DNA of 9,192 bases. Source: Nitrospiraceae bacterium (GTDB lineage Bacteria > Nitrospirota > Nitrospiria > Nitrospirales > UBA8639). The first letter of the stretch is position 1. Each line of letters starts with the position of its first letter. A program made the position numbers and the translations under genes. Below, piece after piece: positions 1-7,000 of this stretch. The notes beneath the pieces were generated by a model, which was not told where the DNA came from, did no database searches, and saw only the letters and a list, made by a program, of their open reading frames with translations. Location of the stretch: positions 1-9,192 of the forward strand of contig DOFS01000039.1 in assembly GCA_003523945.1 (NCBI GenBank), written 5' to 3'.

Positions 1-70
1 CACTGAAATGTGCATCTCTCCTAGTCCGCCGCCTGCCGTTTGGCCCAGGGGAGGGACGCTCTCATCCGCT

Positions 71-106
71 GGCGGACCTTGTGTGAGCGGAGCGAGTTGG
101 TCCGCC
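71..106. repeat. Inverted repeat / stem-loop, 8-bp perfect stem
   Basis: GGCGGACC at 71-78 is the exact reverse complement of GGTCCGCC at 99-106, with a 20-nt loop. The surroundings extend the symmetry imperfectly: GGGGAGGGACGC on the left (about 48-60) is partly mirrored by GCGTCCGCCCTTTCC on the right (about 120-133). There is no T-run after either arm, so this is not a convincing intrinsic terminator. A REP-like palindrome or decayed repeat fits better. Confidence 0.5.
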
Positions 107-153
107 CTCGCCAGATTGGCGTCCGCCCTTTCCAAGGAAGCCAGACGGGGCGT

Positions 154-189
154 CGATGGTTTTGGGTCCTTTTGCCTCCACAACCATCG
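154..189. repeat. Second inverted repeat, same geometry
   Basis: CGATGGTT at 154-161 is the exact reverse complement of AACCATCG at 182-189, again an 8-bp stem with a 20-nt loop, matching the geometry of the stem-loop at 71-106. Two equal-sized hairpins within 120 bp suggest a structured repeat element. No associated gene was identified. Confidence 0.45.
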
Positions 190-409
190 CCGCGCTCTTC
201 GAGACGCATCAGACAAAACCTCGGCTGTCGGGGCGAAACCCGGCAACACAGAAAAGCATGTTGACACGGTGGTCGGTGACACAAGTACGATTCGTTCATC
301 TGCCAACACTGTTTAACCGGCAAAACTCAAGATGGGCTCCCGATACACATCTCATGCCCACACACCGGGCCCTGTGAACGAAATCCAGCCGAACCGGTGA
401 TTACCCCTC

Positions 410-1021
410 ATGAACGAACTACTACCAGGAATTTATCACTGGCGAGTTGCTCACCCCGACATCCACATTGAAGTCGACAGCTACTACGCTTCCTGCCTGA
501 ACCCGGCCTTTCTTATCGATCCGCTGATACCTCAGGAAGGGACAGACTGGTTCAGGAAACGGCCGGCCCCGCAACACATTTATCTGACCAATCGGCTCCA
601 CGACCGGCACTGCCGACACTTTATCCAAGACTTTGGCGTCACGGTCTGGTGCCATGAGGCGGGGCTGCACGAGTTTGCGGACGGGAGCTTGGCCGTTACG
701 GCGTTTCGGTTCGGCGACAAATTGCCGGGCGGTGTCCGTGCTCTTAAAGTTGGAGTACTCTGCCCTGAAGAGACGGCTCTGTTTCTCCCAAGTGCCGGCG
801 GTGTGCTATCTATTGGTGATGCAATCATCCATGAAGACGGCGAACTCGACTTTGTATCTGACGAGTTAATTGGTGATGATGCATCTACCGTCAAGCGTGG
901 CCTGAAAGCCGCGTTCCTCCAGATTTGTCAGCAGGAGACTTTCGATCATCTGCTGTTCGCCCATGGAGATCCCATCATTGGTGGAGGCAAAGAATTGCTT
1001 CGCTCGTTCTGTCAGCGCTGA
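410..1021 (+). CDS. Divergent metallo-beta-lactamase-fold protein
   Basis: This 203-residue protein has the layout of a single-domain metallo-beta-lactamase-fold protein. After an N-terminal beta-rich part ending in FLIDP (34-38) comes a strand leading to LTNRLHDRH (59-67), where canonical family members have LTHxHxDH. A GD pair (Asp137, in VLSIGDAII) and a late His (His185, in AHGDPI) sit where the bridging Asp and the last metal-ligand His are expected, and His82 may be the middle ligand. Loss of the first His-x-His suggests altered metal binding. TNRxH-type variants exist in poorly characterised members of the superfamily. The substrate is unknown. There is no signal peptide, so it is probably cytoplasmic. 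The ATG at 410 lacks a good Shine-Dalgarno site but gives the expected family N-terminus. The gene stands alone, with no same-strand neighbour close by. Confidence 0.72.
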   Translation: MNELLPGIYHWRVAHPDIHIEVDSYYASCLNPAFLIDPLIPQEGTDWFRKRPAPQHIYLTNRLHDRHCRHFIQDFGVTVWCHEAGLHEFADGSLAVTAFRFGDKLPGGVRALKVGVLCPEETALFLPSAGGVLSIGDAIIHEDGELDFVSDELIGDDASTVKRGLKAAFLQICQQETFDHLLFAHGDPIIGGGKELLRSFCQR

Positions 1022-1354
1022 ACCATTGATTAACTCACCTCCTTATAAGACAATTCTGATCGCCAGCGTCTGGCACCGTAGACCCACAGGAAATTCGAGG
1101 GTGTTTACAGGTATGGCAATTTAAAAGAACCGGACGACTATATTTCCGCTTTTGATTGTTAATCGGGTTGAAGTTGGTAGGAGTCGCACAGAGTTATTTG
1201 GGGCAGTATCTTTCCCCGCCAATCCGCATTTCGTTTATTTTACGTCATTCCCATCCAGGCTTCATTCCCCATAAAATCTACTTAAGATCTGTTTTCCGAA
1301 GGGGAGTGCCTTCGTTTTCTCTATTTCAACAACGGGTTTGGAGTTTCCCGGGTC
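1022..1354. other. Intergenic, no intact gene
   Basis: No supported gene. A short perfect hairpin (GCCAG-CGT-CTGGC, 1062-1074) lies 40 bp after the stop of the upstream gene but has no U-tract, so it is a weak terminator candidate at best. On the minus strand, about 1275-1354 vaguely resembles the middle of a RAYT transposase gene at the nucleotide level, with stop codons, and may be further decay of the pseudogene next to it. Confidence 0.4.
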
Positions 1355-1595
1355 TTACGAAGTCTGCATAGTCCCAGAAAGTGGACTCTCCCCACTTTCA
1401 ACAAGCAGATGTAGGAGCTTGGCCATCAAGATAAACGCATAACACCGGAGACTATCCTGCACTTGATAGCGGTCAAGGCTCTCCAGATACGCGGCAAAAT
1501 CCGCGTCGTCATGAAATGGGGGTGGTGCGCCGGTTATTGATGACAATCATGGAACAGAAGACGCAGGGAAATTCGACTCGCGGTTTTCGAACTAT
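1355..1595 (-). pseudogene. REP-associated tyrosine transposase (RAYT, Y1/IS200-like) remnant
   Basis: Two minus-strand frames together reproduce the N-terminal half of a RAYT/Y1 HUH transposase. The first frame (1595 down to about 1511) gives RKPRVEFPCVFCSMIVINNRR, matching the usual RKPRVEFPGAFYHVIxRGNRR opening, and ends at a stop at 1509-1511. The second frame continues with FHDDADFAAYLESLDRYQ, then CYAFILM and HLLVESGESPLSGTMQ, ending in a stop at 1355. A short deletion near 1510-1515 explains the frame change. The family His-x-His (NHVH in LMTNHVHLLVE) reads KLLH here, so the metal-binding pair is lost. The ancestral ATG appears mutated to ATA (1593-1595). The C-terminal half with the catalytic Tyr is missing or unrecognisable. 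RAYTs mobilise REP palindromes in cis, but this copy cannot be active. Confidence 0.85.
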
Positions 1596-1637
1596 TGCCG
1601 GAACATACAAGAAGGAAGGACAGCATAAACCAATACT

Positions 1638-1656
1638 CATGCCTGACCCCACTTCC
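1638..1656 (-). repeat. Possible RAYT/REP subterminal motif
   Basis: On the minus strand the sequence just upstream of the transposase remnant reads GAAGTGGGGTCAGGCATG. A GGGGTCAGGC-type sequence often precedes RAYT-like genes in bacteria (from memory). Its position about 45 bp before the decayed start is consistent with an element end. It has no paired copy that I could recognise on the far side. Confidence 0.3.
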
Positions 1657-1883
1657 CCATTGTGCAAGCGGAACCATTTGTGATCCGAACCTCCCAATAC
1701 AACCCGGATTGAAGTCCGTTCAAGAAAATTTTAGGAATAGGCTGTCACATAACCTTCAACTGATCTTTAGATCATCGATTCAATACACTCGGAAAAAGAC
1801 AGGGCCTTTTCAGACAAATGGTCAAATTATTAAATTAGAATGTGGGGTGAATTTGCGACGCCACGTATATTGAGGAGAACGTA

Positions 1884-1908
1884 TTGTCCCAGGCAGGGGT
1901 TGGGACAA
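1884..1908. repeat. Hairpin, 8-bp perfect stem
   Basis: TTGTCCCA (1884-1891) pairs exactly with TGGGACAA (1901-1908) around a 9-nt loop. Flanking GT and AC could extend the stem across a one-base bulge. It lacks a following T-run on either strand. It lies about 180 bp downstream of the end of the phospholipase-like gene, so a role in transcript 3'-end formation is possible but unsupported. It could equally be an element end or protein-binding site. Confidence 0.45.
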
Positions 1909-2089
1909 ACGAATTCGCCACAGTCGACAACAGGCAAGACTGAAACGGAAAAACGGAAATCCTAGCCCAACCGGTCTAGAACGCTATCTCTTTTAGGCGC
2001 TTGAGTATCTAAATGCTAGCAGCAATCCTTCAAGCTAAAATCTAGTATAGTAGCAAGAAAATTCGGCCATAATAAAAGCGGTGTTTTTG

Positions 2090-3586
2090 CTATTTAAGAC
2101 AAGGCTCAAAAAAATAGGTAACCTTGTGAGTATCGCCAACCACAGCCTTGGGTTCCCGTGCCCCATCTGGCCCCAGAGGTCCTTGATACACATGAGTAAG
2201 AATTACGGGACCTCCATGGCTCAGCTGACCTTCTAAGATAATCGAATAATCAAATACCCGGGTACCGTCGGGACGATCGTAGTATCCTCTAAGGTCTTCG
2301 TCTTTAAATTCATCCGGCACAAACATGGGCTCGTCAAAAATAGTATAAATGCCAGGACCATCTAGACTCGGCTGGTAGCAATACCCATAATCCTCGATCG
2401 GAATTTCACCTCGAAAGAAGTAGGTGAGGACGGCCGCAGAGTAGCCCACCGCGCGGGGGATAAGGTTTTGAGCTTGAGCATCATAAATCACATCATCCAA
2501 CTGCAGTTGGCCTAACAAATCCAATTGGGAGTTGGAAATCAAAAATTTAGCCACGGCTTGATTCCCGGTGAGTTTGGCTGCTCGAGCGCCGGAGAATGCA
2601 GCGCTTCCTAGTCGAGGGAGAGTCAGGTAGGGGGAAGGAATTGGGGCCGGGACCAATTCCCTGACGGTAGGAAATGTAATATCGGCATTGAAGATACTTC
2701 CCTGCCCGGGAATTGTGTCATCACTAAAAAAATTGGCATTGGTATATTCCGTCACACCTACGTCTGCACTTAATGTTGCCTGGGGATTTGACCCAGAATA
2801 GACATTGCGATCAAAGAGGTTGGAAAATGGTTCAGAACGAGTGGCACCAACTTGTTCCAACATAGAAGGATCGGGACTAAAAATGCCCCCACCGATATAG
2901 GAACCAACGCTTTTTCTTTCCATATAGTCATGCAAGCCGTCATCGAAGGGATGCGGATCATCACGAACATGGGAGGGATTAGCCGAATCCTGCAGCAAAT
3001 GCATGACCTGCCCCAATGCGCGGAAGGTTTTGCCCCAATATTCATCCCGCTCCGCTTTGGTAGAAGAAGTCAGGGCCTTAAAGTAATATTCGCGCGCATC
3101 ATTCCAGGACCATTCCTGTTGTCCTATTGGGTTAAGACTCCAATTAATGGCTGAGATTCCACCCAATACCGGAAGCTCCAAGCCCTTATTGTTAATTGGT
3201 TCATGAAAATGGTTTAAGGACCTACCTTTATCATCTTCTTTATTACTCCCTTGTTTCATTAGTTCTCGTGGAGTTCCTCCTTTAACCGATGCATTCAAAC
3301 CACTTTCTAGTCCCAAATTGTCTATGAGATAAGCATTCAGATCAGCTTCCATGATTTTAATGGCCTGTTCCGTGATTTCCTCGTGGGTATTCCGTTCCCA
3401 AGCCCATCCACTAGTAGGGATAAGAGGAACGCACACTAGGACGAAAAGAGAGCAGATAGTGGCATGTAGTAAGTTTGCCAAAACTGGATTCAGAGAGAAT
3501 TTCAGGGAGAAGGATGAATAGGGACAAGACTTATTAAAAGCTTTGCTTGGTGAAATTAGGGGTTCAACACTAGAACAAATACTCAT
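2090..3586 (-). CDS. Secreted zinc-dependent phospholipase C / P1-nuclease-like protein
   Basis: This 498-residue exported protein belongs to the zinc-dependent phospholipase C/S1-P1 nuclease superfamily. A hydrophobic stretch (about 35-58) ends in SGWA, and likely cleavage before Trp63 would expose an N-terminal Trp, which in this family is itself a zinc ligand. Next come His68 (NTHEEIT), a D-rich loop then NHFHEP (His126), HLLQD (His196, Asp200), PSH (His206) and HDYME (His219, Glu223). This reproduces the HxxxD...H...HxxxE zinc arrangement of the family with near-standard spacing, so catalysis is plausible. Substrate (phospholipid or nucleic acid) cannot be decided. The last 100 residues (GYCYQPSLDG onward) are outside the core and unrecognised. 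The ATG is set by AAGGAG 8 nt upstream. It is third in a minus-strand run, 93 bp after the membrane gene. The N-terminal region before the hydrophobic stretch is unusually long for a signal peptide. Confidence 0.82.
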   Translation of the reverse strand: MSICSSVEPLISPSKAFNKSCPYSSFSLKFSLNPVLANLLHATICSLFVLVCVPLIPTSGWAWERNTHEEITEQAIKIMEADLNAYLIDNLGLESGLNASVKGGTPRELMKQGSNKEDDKGRSLNHFHEPINNKGLELPVLGGISAINWSLNPIGQQEWSWNDAREYYFKALTSSTKAERDEYWGKTFRALGQVMHLLQDSANPSHVRDDPHPFDDGLHDYMERKSVGSYIGGGIFSPDPSMLEQVGATRSEPFSNLFDRNVYSGSNPQATLSADVGVTEYTNANFFSDDTIPGQGSIFNADITFPTVRELVPAPIPSPYLTLPRLGSAAFSGARAAKLTGNQAVAKFLISNSQLDLLGQLQLDDVIYDAQAQNLIPRAVGYSAAVLTYFFRGEIPIEDYGYCYQPSLDGPGIYTIFDEPMFVPDEFKDEDLRGYYDRPDGTRVFDYSIILEGQLSHGGPVILTHVYQGPLGPDGAREPKAVVGDTHKVTYFFEPCLK

Positions 3587-3594
3587 ACGCCTTT

Positions 3595-3600
3595 CTCCTT
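3595..3600 (-). promoter_or_regulatory. Shine-Dalgarno site of the phospholipase-like gene
   Basis: The minus strand reads AAGGAG, 8 nt before the ATG at 3586. This strong site fixes the start even though it gives a long N-terminal segment before the hydrophobic signal region. Confidence 0.7.
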
Positions 3601-3679
3601 CTTAAGCGAATACAGTCAAACCAAATGACAAGCGACTAACTTGTTTAGATTTAATCACTCTTTTCTGACAAGCCTGACC

Positions 3680-4039
3680 TCATTTATTAACGCGGGTTTG
3701 TGAAAATTTATCTGTCAAATAACCGATTAGCCATCCGCTCAGGGCGTAAAGGATAGTACCAACTATTACCATTGCAATGTAGAGATTAGTTTCTCCGGAC
3801 ATATCTAATTTGGCGAGAAGTTGACGGAGGTTTAAATTGAGGAACACAAAGGGGAGATAAACAACAAAAAAAACAAAATGAAAGTAAATTCCAATCAACT
3901 TTCCGCCATAACCGTTGCCACTCAATAGGCTATACATTTCGAAAAATGAAAGAGGAAGCACTACGACCACGAAATGAAACAAGACTCCAATCAGGGCGTA
4001 CGCGGTCGATCGCTTGTACATTGGAAAAATTTTTGACAA
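3680..4039 (-). CDS. Small three-helix membrane protein of unknown function
   Basis: This 119-residue protein has three strongly hydrophobic segments, at about residues 13-33, 48-69 and 86-108. They are separated by a short Gly-rich loop (GNGYGGK) and a polar loop (NLRQLLAKLDMSGETN), with a basic tail (TDKFSQTRVNK). It is predicted to sit in the inner membrane. I do not recognise the family. The start is a TTG at 4037-4039, favoured because AAAGGAG lies 7 nt upstream; the next ATG (residue 7) would be too far from it. It begins only 40 bp after the stop of the PKD-protein gene and ends 93 bp before the phospholipase-like gene, all on one strand, so co-transcription is likely. Its DNA is more AT-rich than its neighbours, as usual for membrane proteins. 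It could assist export or anchoring of the neighbours, but that is only inference. Confidence 0.72.
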   Translation of the reverse strand: MSKIFPMYKRSTAYALIGVLFHFVVVVLPLSFFEMYSLLSGNGYGGKLIGIYFHFVFFVVYLPFVFLNLNLRQLLAKLDMSGETNLYIAMVIVGTILYALSGWLIGYLTDKFSQTRVNK

Positions 4040-4045
4040 GAAGCT

Positions 4046-4053
4046 TCTCCTTT
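4046..4053 (-). promoter_or_regulatory. Shine-Dalgarno site selecting a TTG start
   Basis: The minus strand reads AAAGGAGA in the 40-bp gap after the PKD-protein gene. The GGAG core is 7 nt from the TTG at 4039, which decides for that start over the downstream ATG at 4021. Confidence 0.6.
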
Positions 4054-4079
4054 GCCAACAGCCGATTTTCTACCTTTCC

Positions 4080-7000
4080 TTAAAAACTTCGGATGCGCCA
4101 TTGGCCATCAGTGTCCAAAACAAATTCAACTTCCAATGGGTATAGGATCTCTCGCAGGGTTAGTGGTGTTGCTGACTTCCCGATCACGCGTTTACCCCGG
4201 CCATCTGCGAGTTGCAACGGAACATTAAAGACATTAGCCAATTCACCCAGATGGTCCTTGAGGACCGTCCAGTCATGGCGCATGACCTCACGCTTTCGGG
4301 AATGAATATGCGTCAGGGCTTGCTCGATCTTCCCTTGCGCCAGCGCATCCATCATGCCTGACCATTGAGCATTCAACATGGCTTCGAAGGCCACGGTATC
4401 TTCGACGAGGACGACTGCCCCACCTTCGAATGTGTCGCCCATATTATCGATTACGATCACTTTCGGCTGATAGAAACCTGGCTGAGTAAAGCTCACGATT
4501 TGATCCACTAGATCCGGCCCCTGAGAGTCAATGGTCCCATCGCCCTGAAAATCCCATTGAATGTTGGCCACCGGTTGTTCGATATCGATGGACACCCGAA
4601 GAGCAACCTGGCTAGGCGCCACATTTCGATCAGGCGACACCTGCAATTGCACCTGGTTCGGCACCAACTTCGTAGTGTGGACTTGCATGGTGGAATTGGC
4701 CCGTTGGCCGCAAGCATTGGTGGCTTCCACGACGACATTGGTGGGTCCGAGCGTCCCCGTCCCTCCTCGCAAAGGCACCCGGTCCACCGCGTAGGCCGAG
4801 CCAAAGACTTTGGCCGCTTGTTGATTGACGACCACTCCTGCCGGGCTTGAACCGCTGGTCATGACGTTCCCTTTCACCAACATGGTTGGTTGGTTAATCG
4901 TAGCATTGGCCAGCGGAGCGTCAATGGTCACAGACAAACAATTGGCGGTACAGGCGATATAGGCCTGCACTTGTGCGCCGAGCGGACCCGTGACCCGCAC
5001 CTCAAGATTATTCCGTGCTTGCACTATGATGGGCTGGGCAATCTGACTGTGGGCTGCCGTGAAATTTTGAGCCCCGATCACTTCAATCCCGTTCAACAGG
5101 ACAGTCCCCTGGGTTACTCGATTTGCCCCACCCGAGGTGCCATTAATTAATACTAATTGGTATTGAGCTGCTGGCTCGCAATTCGAAAAATTTGCACTGA
5201 AGATTTCTCCTATCGTTGCGTGTTTGACCCATATCACCGGCCCCCATATAGGGGTAAGATGTGTCGGTGTAGCAGTAAGGGTGACATTAAGAGGCATGCT
5301 ATTGGTATGTCCCGCTCCATCCACCCCGGTAACAAGCAGAGTATTGCCCCCTTCACGTAAGACAACGCCATCGGCCAAAAACACTCCACCCCTGACCGTC
5401 GCAGCAATTCCATTGACGGTGACGGATGCATTGGAATCATTGACGAATCCTGTAACGGTGATCGGACTCACCCCCACCACACTGCCTTCTGAAGGGCTGG
5501 TAATCAGCAATGCCGGTAGTCCCGAATGTGTGGGGGCAGGGACCACGATGGCCACTGAATCGGGATCGCTCGAAGCCTTTCCATCTGAGACCACGACTGT
5601 TACAACATAGGTTCCGGGAATATCCGGGACAAAGGTGGGCTGAGCGAAGGTAGGATTTAGAAGATTAGCCATACTACCCTGAGGCCGGCTTTCCAACCTC
5701 CATTGGAATTTTAAGGCATCGCTATCCGCATCATGTGAATTACTTCCATTAAGCATGACTAATGAAAAGGCCGGAACTTGTTGATCCGGTCCCGCCTCCG
5801 CCACCGGTGGCGTATTGCCTGTGGTGATCGTCACGGTGGCAGGAACGCTATCTTCCGTCCCATCATTGACCATCAGTTGGACCACATACAGCCCCCCAAG
5901 ATCCGCGATGAATGTCGGTTGAACAGTAGTTGAGTTTGAAAGTGTTGCAGTACTCCCTGTCGGCATGGCGATGAGCGCCCAATTAAACAAAAGTGAATGG
6001 CCATCCGCATCATGTGACCCGCTTCCATTGAGGTTGACGGTGCTTCCGACCGGAACCGTTTGATCCTGACCTCCGTAAGCCACTGGTTTGGAATTTTGGG
6101 TGTTGATCAAGACCATGGCCGGTAGGCTGTCTTCCTGCCCATCGTTCACAATCAATTGCACCTGATAGGTCCCTGTCAGATCAACCAGGAAGTCGGGTGT
6201 GGACGAAGTCGGATTGAAGAGTGCAGTCCTACTTCCAGCAGGAATGCTCACAAAAGACCAACTGAAACTCAGCGCGTCCCCGTCTACATCATACGAACCG
6301 TTTCCATTCAAGAGAACGGATTGTGCGACGAAAGCAGTTTGATCAAGTCCGGCCTCGGCCACAGGAGGCGAATTGATGGTTGTTATCGTCACCGTGTCAG
6401 GATCACTATCCGCTGTGCCATCATTCACGATGAGTTGAATGGAGTAGACTCCAGGTCTGTCTATCGCCAGGGTTGGCATGATGGCCGTGGTGTCGGAAAG
6501 CATAGCAGTACTCCCTCCGGGCTGTGAGAGTAATGTCCACTGGTACGTCAGAAGGTTTCCATCCACATCAGTAGAGTCAGCCCCATCAAGCTGCACGGTC
6601 ATTCCAACGTGAACAGTCTGGTCAGGCCCTGCCTCTGCCACTGCCGGAGAGTTTCCTGCCTTCCCCAACTTAAACCCTCCTTCCAACGCAATTGTGGAAT
6701 GGTTTCCCATGCGGACCCATTTAGCTACAAAGGCGCCGGTGGCTTTGCTTTCGGCTTTGACTCTCAAAAGGCCATTGGGGGCATACACATTCGCACGTAC
6801 CATACTCTCCTCCCCAAACTTTATCGCTTCCGGGGTGTCATCGATGGAACCTGTGGTTCCGTTCATGCCGGTCCCTATGATGACGACATCGCGCGCGGTC
6901 AGATTCGCTGCATCGGAGGCCGGTCCGACGACCGTATGCCTGCGAGTGTCGATCTGGCCTTTCACACGAATCTCGACGGCCTTCGTCGCCAGAACTTGGG

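Larger units (their letters stand above)
1..409. other. Gene-free left flank with GC-rich palindromic block
   Basis: I see no credible gene here. Open frames exist on both strands, but their translations are rich in Arg, Ser, Trp and Pro, lack a domain or a Shine-Dalgarno site, and look like by-products of GC-rich DNA. The stretch from about 48 to 190 is dominated by inverted repeats (annotated separately). The part from about 200 to 409 is unremarkable and leads into the gene at 410. From memory, GC-rich sequence of this type recurs between genes in several bacteria and is often mis-annotated as small basic proteins. I could not test whether it is repeated elsewhere in this genome. Confidence 0.5.
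1596..2089. other. Intergenic region, no gene seen
   Basis: No credible coding region. A plus-strand open frame through 1595-1873 is antisense to the transposase remnant at its start, has no Shine-Dalgarno site and no recognisable domain. The stretch is AT-rich towards 2090. It contains one clear hairpin at 1884-1908 (listed separately). Nothing resembling a strong intrinsic terminator was found just downstream of the minus-strand gene that ends at 2090. Confidence 0.45.

Noticed and set aside
21..323. 100-codon open frame on the minus strand (and overlapping plus-strand frames)
   Set aside because: Composition is Arg/Trp/Pro/Cys-rich, there is no ribosome binding site or domain, and it runs through the palindromic block. 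It is better explained as GC-rich non-coding DNA.
1062..1074. GCCAG-CGT-CTGGC hairpin after the MBL-fold gene as a terminator
   Set aside because: The stem is only 5 bp and there is no T-tract after it.
1156..1371. 71-codon plus-strand open frame
   Set aside because: It has a non-ATG start, no ribosome binding site and no domain, and partly overlaps the decayed transposase region on the other strand.
1595..1873. 92-codon plus-strand open frame
   Set aside because: It begins opposite the start of the transposase remnant, has no Shine-Dalgarno site and no recognisable pattern.
5224..5610. 128-codon Thr/Ser/Pro-rich open frame antisense to the PKD-protein gene
   Set aside because: Its Thr/Val/Pro richness mirrors the codons of the beta-rich domains on the real coding strand.
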